Shown here: in pieces, positions 1-7,181 of the stretch
Layout of the letters: the number at the start of each line of letters is the position of its first letter
Position numbering within the stretch: position 1 is the first letter of the stretch
Assembly: GCA_001687465.1 (NCBI GenBank)
Contig: LVLI01001383.1
Location: 1-11,230, forward strand
DNA: 11,230 nt
Direction of reading: 5' to 3'
From: Halocafeteria seosinensis
Taxonomy: Eukaryota; Sar; Bigyra; Bicosoecida
Program-made: the position numbers and the translations under genes
Notes under the pieces: generated by a model
What the model was told of the DNA's origin: nothing
Seen by the model: the letters and a program-made list of their open reading frames with translations, nothing else
Databases searched by the model: none

Positions 1-507
1 TGCTTTTCCAGCTCTACAAACTAAACAACAACAATATTCACATTCAATTTTTTCACTTAAATAATTTTTATTCTTTTCATGATATAGTTTAAGATATTGT
101 TTTTTATGTTCTTTATTATTTTGATTGTATTTTTTTACACGCTGTAATACATGATTCTTATTATCTTGATACCATTCTTTTTTAGTTCTGGACGGCATAT
201 CTTTATTATATTTTGGATTTAGATGTTCAAACCATTCTCTTTCACGGCGTTCAAGTTCTAATTTTGTGTTACAGGGGTAATATTCGATTAAAACCATCGT
301 GAAGTTATTCCAACCACCGTTTTCTCTCATTAACCGATAACAAGGATGATGATAGTGAAGATTATCCGTGTTTTCACATGCGTTCTTGTGTTGATTTTTT
401 CTCTTTCTGAAATTGGTAGTGGAACCCACGTAATAAATTTCTGGTGTATCCAATGGAACGAGTTTATATATTAGTCCGTTTTGATAGTTTGGATTATTTT
501 TTGGCAT
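1..507 (-). CDS. GIY-YIG homing-type endonuclease, 3' end cut by the window edge
   Basis: The reading frame is open for 169 codons from the ATG at 507 down to base 1, so the C-terminus is missing. Near the N-terminus GLIYKL (residues 11-16) and YYVGST (25-30) form the two strands of the GIY-YIG nuclease core. They are followed by the basic FRKRKNQHK (33-41), the usual arginine region, and by LELERRERE (83-91), which carries the expected metal-binding glutamate. A lysine-rich helical linker leads to CEYC and further cysteines just before the edge, resembling the start of a zinc-binding tail common in viral GIY-YIG proteins. Such proteins cut DNA and often behave as selfish homing genes in giant viruses and virophages. 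It is transcribed divergently from the penton gene, with 97 bp between the starts. The family call is firm; the target and role are unknown. Confidence 0.85.
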   Translation of the reverse strand, partial: MPKNNPNYQNGLIYKLVPLDTPEIYYVGSTTNFRKRKNQHKNACENTDNLHYHHPCYRLMRENGGWNNFTMVLIEYYPCNTKLELERREREWFEHLNPKYNKDMPSRTKKEWYQDNKNHVLQRVKKYNQNNKEHKKQYLKLYHEKNKNYLSEKIECEYCCCLVCRAGKA

Positions 508-604
508 TGTAATATAATGTACTAAAATGTCTTTAAATAGAAAAATCAATTTTGTGTTTTAAATAAATTATATTTATATTTTAATAAATATAAGTATAAA
601 GATA
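508..604. promoter_or_regulatory. Divergent promoter region with AT hairpin between the nuclease and penton genes
   Basis: This gap separates two divergent starts. It holds a perfect 10-bp inverted repeat (568-577 with 584-593, 6-nt loop). TATAAAG lies at 595-601, three bases before the penton ATG, and the same word directly precedes the polymerase ATG, so it is a candidate TATA-like element with a very short leader. On the minus strand the nuclease start is preceded by ATTATATTACA. Promoter function is inferred from position and repetition only. Confidence 0.45.
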
Positions 605-1846
605 ATGTCTAAAAATACTTTGTATACTAACGGGAACCAGATTAGTAAAAAAGTAAACGTTGACAACTCTGAAGAGGGTCCTAACCCGTCACACGTGTAC
701 ATTAACTTCGAGATATTAAATCACGCAACTAGTGGTAGTAATCTTCCCCTTTGTAAGTTTAAGGAGAATAGCAATCAACCTATGATAAATGATCCGGCAA
801 AATATCGGGGTGTTCCTTTGAGATTTACTCTCGATGGAGTCACAAAAAATCTTCCCTGTTTCCATTTTTTTACCACAACAAATAGTGTAACAGATGGTAT
901 TTATACAGTTACTTTAGAAGGAAACAAGGGAGGGAATACTTATACAGAACAAACAGCTGTTCAATTTCAACCACAAAGAACTAATATATCACAACCTAAT
1001 GCTAGTAATATTGAAAGTGAATATTATCAATGTTATACCATACAATGGGTGGAACATTTATTCAATCAAGCTTTAGAAACGTGTTTTACTAATCTTTATA
1101 ACACAATGGATAGTAATGGTGATACACCTGATAATCCTGTTCAAGCACCCTTTTTACAATATGATAGTCAAAGTGGTAAGTTTAGCCTTTATGCTCCAAT
1201 AGACGGTTTTGGGGATGCTAATACATTAAAAAATGTTCCAGAAAGTTATAAATTATATTTTAACGAGAACACTATAAATGTTTTTTCTAATTTACCCTCA
1301 ACTTTTAATGGTTTAAATAGTAATAATGGTAAAGATTACACCATGATTTTTGATAGTAATCACAATCAAAATATAAAAGTAATTGATACTGATCCAACAG
1401 CGGGTAACACTAGTAATAAATCATTTTATCAAATGATACAAGAAACATCTTCGCTAGGGAATTACTGGTCACCTGTAGAATCAATAGTTATTGTATCAAA
1501 TTCAGGAATAAAGTTACAGCCTTCCATAGAAACACCGCCTTTAGAATATGGAGACAATAGTTATGGTAATCTTAATACCAGAACACAAGATCATTCAGAG
1601 AATATTTTAACTGAATTCAGTATAAATAAAGACAACCCATTAGATTGGCAACAAAACTTAGTATACGCACCTACAAGATACCGGTATTTTGATATAAGTG
1701 AATCCTCAAATCATCCTTTGAGGGATTTAGAATTAGAATTTAAGTACCGAGATAGATTTTCTGGAAGACTCAAGGATTTATACCTACCTTATCAATCCAC
1801 AGCACATCTTTCTCTTCTATTTCAGAGAAAAGATGTTAATCAGTAA
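605..1846 (+). CDS. Putative penton / minor capsid protein (single jelly-roll type)
   Basis: This 413-residue protein has no signal peptide or membrane segment and is rich in Asn, Ser and Thr with many predicted beta strands, as in capsid jelly rolls. Near the N-terminus, residues 61-88 show the pattern 'N-D-P-x-x-Y-x-x-x-x-x-R-F-x-x-x-G ... L-P-x-F'. The last 35 residues contain KYRDRFSG, then hydrophobic LYLP and LSLLFQRK. Both patterns resemble the start and end of minor capsid proteins in the Polinton/virophage group, and the length fits (about 380-450). It lies directly upstream of the putative major capsid gene on the same strand with a 62-bp gap, the usual paired arrangement. A pentamer at the capsid vertices is the expected role. 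The call rests on pattern, length and synteny; a structure prediction would settle it. Confidence 0.65.
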   Translation: MSKNTLYTNGNQISKKVNVDNSEEGPNPSHVYINFEILNHATSGSNLPLCKFKENSNQPMINDPAKYRGVPLRFTLDGVTKNLPCFHFFTTTNSVTDGIYTVTLEGNKGGNTYTEQTAVQFQPQRTNISQPNASNIESEYYQCYTIQWVEHLFNQALETCFTNLYNTMDSNGDTPDNPVQAPFLQYDSQSGKFSLYAPIDGFGDANTLKNVPESYKLYFNENTINVFSNLPSTFNGLNSNNGKDYTMIFDSNHNQNIKVIDTDPTAGNTSNKSFYQMIQETSSLGNYWSPVESIVIVSNSGIKLQPSIETPPLEYGDNSYGNLNTRTQDHSENILTEFSINKDNPLDWQQNLVYAPTRYRYFDISESSNHPLRDLELEFKYRDRFSGRLKDLYLPYQSTAHLSLLFQRKDVNQ

Positions 1847-1864
1847 AACTCAAGAATTTTGAAG

Positions 1865-1899
1865 TATATAAGATGGTTTTTTTTAAAGCATCTTATATA
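1865..1899 (+). promoter_or_regulatory. Inverted-repeat promoter element in front of the major capsid gene
   Basis: TATATAAGATG (1865-1875) and its exact reverse complement CATCTTATATA (1889-1899) flank a T-rich spacer, giving an 11-bp perfect stem extended by three T-A pairs after one mismatch. The right arm, read as TAAAGCATCTTATATA (1884-1899), is identical over 16 nt to the element preceding the integrase start on the other strand, and 15 of 16 nt match the one preceding the RING gene. The right arm ends 9 nt before the ATG at 1909. It is probably a core promoter, and the symmetry could let it act in both directions. Confidence 0.6.
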
Positions 1900-1908
1900 G
1901 AGAAAAGA

Positions 1909-3687
1909 ATGAGTTTAATAAGTGAGTCAAAATATAGACCTGAAATAGTTAAAACTTTTCCATCCGTGGTTTCACCTGTAACTCCAAAGTTTCATGTTAA
2001 AGGTTCAGCCCAACAGTATCATGCTTTTAGCCAGATAGCTTCAAGCAACACTAGCCGAGGGTTACAGTTTCAAATTTCACCGCCTTCTTATGACACTGTT
2101 ATTCGGAGGGATTTAAGAGTATATACACGATTATTTTACAGAGTTAATATTACCGTAAGAAGTGGTACTGCTGGTCAAAATGTAAACCTTTTTAGACCTG
2201 AACAAATTTGTCTTCGTGATCACCCACTCAATCGTCTTTTTGATGCTCCTCGTTTACAAATTAATAATGAACAGACTTCTCTACAACTAAGCGAGTTATT
2301 TCAGGGTATAAATATGGCTATGTATGATGAAGATACAGCTAATAGATACATGGTTCCCAATAACCTTGATTTAAGTTATTTAGATTATACTCAAGGTCAA
2401 GGGACTAATTCTACGCCTTTAGCGGGTTATAATAACATGACACTTCAAAGTTCTCATGTTCCAGATGGGGCTTTTTATCCTATTGGGTTTGCTGACCCTG
2501 CTGGTAATATTATGGGAGCGGGTGCTACTCCCGCAGGTTATGAGGATGATAATAATGGTCAATTAGGAACCAATGCTCAAGGAAATATAGCTTCCAAGGC
2601 CGGTGGTGGAATTGCTAGCGGTACTAGTGCTACAATTTATCCTGTTTTTGAGTTGGAAGCAACACCTTGGATTCCACCACTACTTTTTAATGGTGAAGAT
2701 GGTCTAAATAGTCAAGGAATGTGGGGAATTAAAGAATTAAGACTTAATTTACCTACTGTGGCAAATCCAAAAATAATGAGAAATTCTAGGGCAACAGGTC
2801 CAAGTGTGGGTTGGTATGTAGAAGTAACTGATGAAGGATTTCATAAGAATACATCCAACACTCCCTTTGATAGTGTTGAAGTAAGATATCAATCAATGTT
2901 ACCGCCTTTAGATTTACCCAATGGACTTCCAAGTATTAATGCGTTACCTCAAACACGTTATGAATCCCGATTAACTTCAGTTGGAACCATTAACGCCAAT
3001 CGACAGAAGATGCCAATTAATTCAAGAGAATATGATATGGGTTCTATTTCCAAGAAACTTCTAATTATGGCACGTATTCCACGAGCTGATTTAAGTGCTA
3101 ATCAAGCTGATTTTCATTTTGTTCCTGAATCTCTACGCATTAGAGTAGGAAATGATCCTAATCAATTAACCACTTTTTATAAAGCTGATTTATATGATAT
3201 GGTACGTCGCTACCTTCCTGTACCTTGGACTACTTTCTTAGGTAGTGCTGTTAATAATGACGGAACCAGCGTAGCAACCACTTCAGCACCCATAGTAGTT
3301 GATTTTGGGGACGATATTACATTGCCGGCTGGCGTCGCACAAGGATTAAACACAAAAACTAACCTACAGGTCAATATGGAAATTAGCAATCAAACATCAA
3401 GTCAACATAGTGTTGAATTAGAGATTGGCTTTTTAGATTCCGAATATCTCTATAATGAAAATGGTACTTCTCAAATTTTTTGGGGTTTCTTGACAGAAAG
3501 TGATATTCTCAACGCTAATGTTGTCATGCCTGAACAACCACTTGAGAAAAAACTCGGTGGAAAGAAAAAATCTCTACTTGGTTCTTTGGGTCATCAACTT
3601 AGTTCCTTAGGTAAAAAGGTTGGAAATCAGGCGGTCAAGAAAGGCAGTGATATGGCTATTAATAAAGCCTTATCTCAGTTAAGTTAA
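1909..3687 (+). CDS. Putative major capsid protein (double jelly-roll, virophage/Polinton type)
   Basis: The protein has 592 residues from the chosen ATG, within the 570-620 range usual for this family. Residues 54-80 contain FQISPPSYDTVIRRDLRVY, which matches the 'N-x-P-S-x-x-T-x-x-x-R' pattern that opens the first jelly roll of virophage-like major capsid proteins. It is followed by a proline/arginine-containing stretch and an 'I-N-N-E' turn (about residues 124-127). A glycine-rich insertion (about 205-240) is probably a surface loop. The last 47 residues form a basic, amphipathic tail starting EKKLGGKKK. An in-frame ATG at 1873 would add 12 residues but lies inside the inverted-repeat promoter, so 1909 is preferred. 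The gene sits between the penton and zinc-finger genes on the same strand. The capsid assignment is likely; the exact subfamily is uncertain. Confidence 0.72.
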   Translation: MSLISESKYRPEIVKTFPSVVSPVTPKFHVKGSAQQYHAFSQIASSNTSRGLQFQISPPSYDTVIRRDLRVYTRLFYRVNITVRSGTAGQNVNLFRPEQICLRDHPLNRLFDAPRLQINNEQTSLQLSELFQGINMAMYDEDTANRYMVPNNLDLSYLDYTQGQGTNSTPLAGYNNMTLQSSHVPDGAFYPIGFADPAGNIMGAGATPAGYEDDNNGQLGTNAQGNIASKAGGGIASGTSATIYPVFELEATPWIPPLLFNGEDGLNSQGMWGIKELRLNLPTVANPKIMRNSRATGPSVGWYVEVTDEGFHKNTSNTPFDSVEVRYQSMLPPLDLPNGLPSINALPQTRYESRLTSVGTINANRQKMPINSREYDMGSISKKLLIMARIPRADLSANQADFHFVPESLRIRVGNDPNQLTTFYKADLYDMVRRYLPVPWTTFLGSAVNNDGTSVATTSAPIVVDFGDDITLPAGVAQGLNTKTNLQVNMEISNQTSSQHSVELEIGFLDSEYLYNENGTSQIFWGFLTESDILNANVVMPEQPLEKKLGGKKKSLLGSLGHQLSSLGKKVGNQAVKKGSDMAINKALSQLS

Positions 3688-3713
3688 AAATTGATTTAAA
3701 AATGATATTAGAA

Positions 3714-3735
3714 ATATTATTCTTCATAATAATAT
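3714..3735. terminator. AT-rich hairpin after the major capsid gene
   Basis: A perfect 8-bp inverted repeat (ATATTATT with AATAATAT, 6-nt loop) lies 26 nt after the capsid stop codon and 2 nt before the zinc-finger ATG. It may mark the 3' end of the capsid transcript, as palindromes do in mimivirus-like systems, or form part of the promoter of the next gene. Function is inferred. Confidence 0.4.
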
Positions 3736-3737
3736 AA

Positions 3738-3902
3738 ATGCCTGATAAAAAAACACCAAATAAGTATTATCAAAGTAAGTTTTACCAAAATCACAAAGAA
3801 AAGGTTCTTTCAGAATTGAAAGAAAAAACCTTTTGCCCCAAATGCGATTTAAAGGTTTCAAGACGCAATTTTGCCCGTCACAAAAGAAATTGTAAGAAAT
3901 AA
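3738..3902 (+). CDS. Small C2HC zinc-finger protein, 54 residues
   Basis: ATG at 3738 opens a 54-codon frame ending in TAA. The protein is very basic. Its N-terminal half (NKYYQSKFYQNHKEKVLSEL) is a charged helix. The C-terminal half carries C33-x2-C36-x11-H48-x3-C52, a compact zinc-binding knuckle, and ends KRNCKK. This suggests nucleic-acid binding. It sits alone between the capsid and polymerase genes on the same strand, with a hairpin on each side and AATATAA directly before the ATG. Helix plus zinc knuckle resembles the tail found behind nuclease domains in viral GIY-YIG proteins, including the one at the left edge here, so it may be a free-standing version of that module. The zinc motif and the intergenic position make it a credible gene despite its size; its function is unknown. 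Confidence 0.65.
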   Translation: MPDKKTPNKYYQSKFYQNHKEKVLSELKEKTFCPKCDLKVSRRNFARHKRNCKK

Positions 3903-3915
3903 AAACAAAATTGAA

Positions 3916-3980
3916 ATATAATTAATATATAACTTTAATTATATAAAGCATTTAGAAACTTCTTCCTCATAAATATAAAG
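3916..3980 (+). promoter_or_regulatory. Hairpin plus TATAAAG leader of the polymerase gene
   Basis: A perfect 10-bp inverted repeat (3916-3925 with 3935-3944, 9-nt loop) follows the zinc-finger stop. TATAAAG at 3974-3980 abuts the polymerase ATG directly. The same heptamer lies three bases before the penton ATG. This suggests a shared core promoter with almost no untranslated leader, unless transcription starts at the hairpin. Confidence 0.45.
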
Positions 3981-6977
3981 ATGAGTTTAAATGAATATCG
4001 GCATTTACAACAACAAGCGAAAAAGTTGAAAGAAGTGGGATTAGCACCGTTTGATTTAAGTCTGAAATCCAGAAAACCCACATTACAAACAGTGGTAAAC
4101 CGTTGGGAACCAGTATATAACCAGTTACCAGATGGTCTAAGGGTTTATTTAAAAGATGCCACTCGTTCCGAATTACAAAATGATTTAAGGCAATTAAGAG
4201 CTTTAAATCTAACTTCGGTAGGTAGTAATTCACAAACTGGAAAACTAAGAAACGCAGTGGCACGGAATTATTTAAGGTGGATTCAAATCCAACAACAGAA
4301 CCCAAATTTATCTAGTTTAACTAGAAATCAGGTTAAGGAACAGATCCGAAGATTTCCCCAATATAATATAGATTTAAGACAATCTACAAGTGTTTTAAGA
4401 CAAAAATTAAACAATATTTTAATTAATGAGAATGCAAGTATTACATTTCCAGAGGATGAAACTTTATTTAAAATTGATGTACAGACACCACCTTTTAGCC
4501 CAGCACATTTTGCGAATGCCGTGCTTGAAACACGTTTCTTGTTTAACAAAGAATATCGAGTGTTATATTACAGTAATACGGATGTAGCAATGGAATATCA
4601 ACATGAAAGAGACTTTCGTGATTTAGCTAAGTTTATAATGAGAGAAGTGAGAAAATATGATCCTATTTACGATTTCGTTCTCATTCGTCTTATTTTAGTG
4701 GATCCAATTGAACACGATGGAGAAACTCCAGAATTGTTTGAGCAAAATTATGGTAACATTTACACCCAAAATTTGTTTAAAACCATTAATAGTATAAGTG
4801 ATCAGGAACAAATTGATAGTTTAACGGAAGACCAAGTTGTAGATTACCTGAAAAAAAGGAGTGAGACGTTTCATGGTAGAGATAACGCATATCTCAGTTA
4901 TATAACAGGTTTAGAATTTGTCTATATTCAACCGTTTGGAGCGGGTGGATGTAACACAAGCAAAAAACCCAAGAGTTGTAGTCACAAATCAATGAAAGTT
5001 TTCAGTCCTGTTTCTCAACCAAATAAAAATGATTGTGCTATTCGTTGTTTACAAGAATTTTGTAAGGAAAAGAAGATTCAAGTTCAGCGTAGCTATACAC
5101 ATAGGGGAAAAACAAAACTAAAAAGTGTTAAGATTCCAGATAGTGATACTGTAAGGCGGGATTGTAATTTACCAGCTGGAAAACCATTAGATTTTAAAGA
5201 TTTGGAAAAACTAGCTGACTACGCTAAAATTAATATTAAAGTTTACAATCATCACGAAGAGTTAGTTCGCAATATTGATCCGGATAAAGATTACACAATG
5301 AATTTACTTTTGTTTATTGACAACACCCATGTTAAAGATGGTTTTACGATTAACAAAGGACATTACGTTTTAATAACACAATTTGACTATCAACTTCATT
5401 TTTGTAATATTTGTGGGTGTAAATTACCGAAAGACAAAGGAAAAAGAGATAAACATAGGTGTCATAATAACAATTTAGCTTTTCATAATAAAAGTGATAG
5501 TCAAGCGAAGCGGGGCACTCAGTTTATGTATGGGAAAGATAGAAGCCGAAAATTTAAATTGGAAGAAAATGAAATATACTCATTTGATTTTGAAACTTTC
5601 CCAGAAAATCAGTTAATTCATCGTGTCTATGCGGGTGATATTGTACAAGGTAGGAATCCAGAGACTAGACAAAGATTTAAAGGAGAGAATTGTTTGGATG
5701 CTTTCGTGGATTATTTAATTAATATTCCTAAAATAACACGAACCTATAAAGGGAAGGAAAAAGGAGTGATGAAAGAAAAAACATACACCAAACCTCAATA
5801 TGCGGTGGCTTTTAATGGTTCAGGTTTTGATTTTCATTTTATTTTATCTAAGTTACAAGAAAAGGGTGTAAAAATGAAAGATATTATTCTCAACAATGGA
5901 CGAATTTTAAGTATGAAGATTGAACAAAATAATTTAGTTTTCTGGGATATTAACAATCATGTAGGAGGGAGTTTGAAAAAAGCCTTGAAAGATTTTAACT
6001 GTGAGGTTAGTAAAGGGGATTTTGAGCATTCTAAAATCAAAACATGGTCAGATGTTGAAAGGTATGAAGCCGAATGGGGACCTTATTTAGAGAAAGATGT
6101 TATGGGATTAGCTGAATTGGTAATGAAATATAGACAAGCTATTTCGGATATTTTCGGGAAAGAAGAATTGGATTATCTTGAAAAGTATGAACCTTTAGAT
6201 TTTTGTACTTTACCACAGTTTGCTGATGATATTAACCGAAGGGTATTTGATAAATCACAAAATAAAAAACCTACGATAAAAGGAAGAGAGACTGAAAAGT
6301 TGGTTCATATTCCTAAAGAAAAGAAATTGTTAGAAGATTGTCGGAAAGCTACTTATGGAGGTAGAACCTATCCCATGAAAAAGCATTATATGAGTTCATC
6401 TTTTAGGGGTGAAGGTAAATTAATTTATGATGAACAGAAACTAAACAGGAATAAGGGAATGGAAGGTATTTATTTTCAGCATCAAGCTCGTCAATTATAT
6501 AAGAATACAGAAGATTATATTTTTAATGGTGATATCACCTCATTATATCCGACAGCTATGTACTATTATCAGTATCCTATGGGAGAACCTGAAAAAATGG
6601 AAGAGGATTTTGAGGAGGTGAAGAAAAAGTTAAATACTAAACAGAATTTAGATAGATTTTATCTTTTAAAAGTGGATATGGTTAATCATAATCGTGATTT
6701 AGTTATTTCACCGGTTCCTAGTCCTAAATATAATCATTTGAACCAAAGAATAGGTGTACAATGGAATATCAAAAATATATCTCAAGAATGGTACACACAT
6801 ATTGATTTAGAGCATGCTATAAAACATGGGTACGAAATAACTAAAATTCACGAAGGTTATGAGTGGAAAGCCGAACAAGATGTCTATAAGGAAAATGGAG
6901 ATCCAACTTTAACCGAACACACATTTAGTTATACAGATACAGACTCGGCACATATCCTTACTTCAAACCTAAATTAA
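3981..6977 (+). CDS. Protein-primed family B DNA polymerase, lacking motif B and the C-terminus
   Basis: This 998-residue protein resembles Polinton-type PolB. Residues 1-160 are helical and basic. Residues about 340-470 begin NDCAIRCLQEFC and end near GHYVLI, the N-terminal domain usual in Polinton polymerases, followed by a zinc knuckle (C475-x2-C478 ... H492-x-C494). The 3'-5' exonuclease is complete: Exo I FDFET (D536, E538), Exo II FNGSGFDF (D617), Exo III Y702-x3-D706. Palm motif A is DITSLYPT (D851) and motif C is YTDTDS (D986, D988). The K-x-x-x-N-S-x-Y-G motif B, expected between A and C, is absent: the chain passes from KENGDPTL, typical of the stretch just before motif B, to the residues just before motif C. 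The frame ends nine residues after motif C, the last codons coming from a dispersed repeat. The thumb is therefore missing. The exonuclease could work; polymerisation is unlikely. Confidence 0.9.
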   Translation: MSLNEYRHLQQQAKKLKEVGLAPFDLSLKSRKPTLQTVVNRWEPVYNQLPDGLRVYLKDATRSELQNDLRQLRALNLTSVGSNSQTGKLRNAVARNYLRWIQIQQQNPNLSSLTRNQVKEQIRRFPQYNIDLRQSTSVLRQKLNNILINENASITFPEDETLFKIDVQTPPFSPAHFANAVLETRFLFNKEYRVLYYSNTDVAMEYQHERDFRDLAKFIMREVRKYDPIYDFVLIRLILVDPIEHDGETPELFEQNYGNIYTQNLFKTINSISDQEQIDSLTEDQVVDYLKKRSETFHGRDNAYLSYITGLEFVYIQPFGAGGCNTSKKPKSCSHKSMKVFSPVSQPNKNDCAIRCLQEFCKEKKIQVQRSYTHRGKTKLKSVKIPDSDTVRRDCNLPAGKPLDFKDLEKLADYAKINIKVYNHHEELVRNIDPDKDYTMNLLLFIDNTHVKDGFTINKGHYVLITQFDYQLHFCNICGCKLPKDKGKRDKHRCHNNNLAFHNKSDSQAKRGTQFMYGKDRSRKFKLEENEIYSFDFETFPENQLIHRVYAGDIVQGRNPETRQRFKGENCLDAFVDYLINIPKITRTYKGKEKGVMKEKTYTKPQYAVAFNGSGFDFHFILSKLQEKGVKMKDIILNNGRILSMKIEQNNLVFWDINNHVGGSLKKALKDFNCEVSKGDFEHSKIKTWSDVERYEAEWGPYLEKDVMGLAELVMKYRQAISDIFGKEELDYLEKYEPLDFCTLPQFADDINRRVFDKSQNKKPTIKGRETEKLVHIPKEKKLLEDCRKATYGGRTYPMKKHYMSSSFRGEGKLIYDEQKLNRNKGMEGIYFQHQARQLYKNTEDYIFNGDITSLYPTAMYYYQYPMGEPEKMEEDFEEVKKKLNTKQNLDRFYLLKVDMVNHNRDLVISPVPSPKYNHLNQRIGVQWNIKNISQEWYTHIDLEHAIKHGYEITKIHEGYEWKAEQDVYKENGDPTLTEHTFSYTDTDSAHILTSNLN
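5501..5518 (+). repeat. 18-nt GC-rich repeat embedded in the polymerase coding sequence
   Basis: TCAAGCGAAGCGGGGCAC occurs here in frame inside the polymerase gene (encoding part of SQAKRGTQ, shortly after the zinc knuckle) and again, identical over all 18 nt, at 7099-7116 in the non-coding repeat behind the gene. A related, rearranged version lies at 10459-10477. The GC-rich word stands out in AT-rich surroundings and looks inserted or mobile. Confidence 0.6.
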
Positions 6978-7036
6978 ATTATAGCCTGTGGTTAGCGTGG
7001 TTTTAAGCTTGTAGTCCGAAGTTACAATGACCGAGG
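6959..7036 (+). repeat. Hairpin-rich dispersed repeat, copy 1
   Basis: This 78-bp copy begins TACTTCAAAC and ends TACAATGACCGAGG. Its first 19 bases encode the last residues and stop codon of the polymerase, so the repeat has replaced the true 3' end of that gene. The internal word GCTTGTAGT (7007-7015) is shared with both other copies (7128-7136 and 10405-10413). The layout is an AT-rich head, a variable GC-richer middle, then GCTTGTAGT and TACAATGACCGAGG. Confidence 0.75.
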
Positions 7037-7060
7037 ACAGATGCTTTGAAAACCATCTGT
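7037..7060. repeat. ACAGATG...CATCTGT hairpin between repeat copies
   Basis: A 7-bp perfect stem (7037-7043 with 7054-7060) continues, after one C-C mismatch, with three T-A pairs. The same hairpin recurs at 10328-10351, where it likewise sits directly in front of TACTTCAAAC. It shares the GATG-N-TTT/AAA-N-CATC core with the inverted-repeat promoter of the capsid gene, so the repeats may carry a promoter-like element without the TATATA part. Confidence 0.6.
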
Positions 7061-7062
7061 AA

Positions 7063-7181
7063 TACTTCAAACTTAAATTAAAATATAGCATGTAGCTTTC
7101 AAGCGAAGCGGGGCACCGATGTATTTGGCTTGTAGTCGACGCTACAATGACCGAGGCGTCATTGAGCGAGGCGTTATTGAA
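7063..7181 (+). repeat. Hairpin-rich dispersed repeat, copy 2
   Basis: This copy starts TACTTCAAAC like copy 1, but its middle carries the 18-nt GC-rich word (7099-7116) also present inside the polymerase gene. The 25 bases at 7143-7167 are identical to 10421-10445. They include a perfect hairpin AATGAC-CGAGGC-GTCATT (7146-7163). A 15-bp near-perfect tandem duplication follows (7152-7166 and 7167-7181, two differences). No coding potential was found; the frames across it are repeat-derived. Confidence 0.75.

Noticed and set aside
1873-1908. Upstream in-frame start for the major capsid gene
   Set aside because: The ATG lies within the left arm of the inverted-repeat promoter; the start at 1909 has the same promoter spacing as other genes.
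3967-4305. 112-codon minus-strand open frame
   Set aside because: It lies wholly over the polymerase start region in the opposite frame, has no recognisable motif, and the polymerase frame is clearly the coding one.
6959-7181. CRISPR array
   Set aside because: Only two tandem units with unequal lengths and no regular spacers; no cas genes, and a eukaryotic viral setting.
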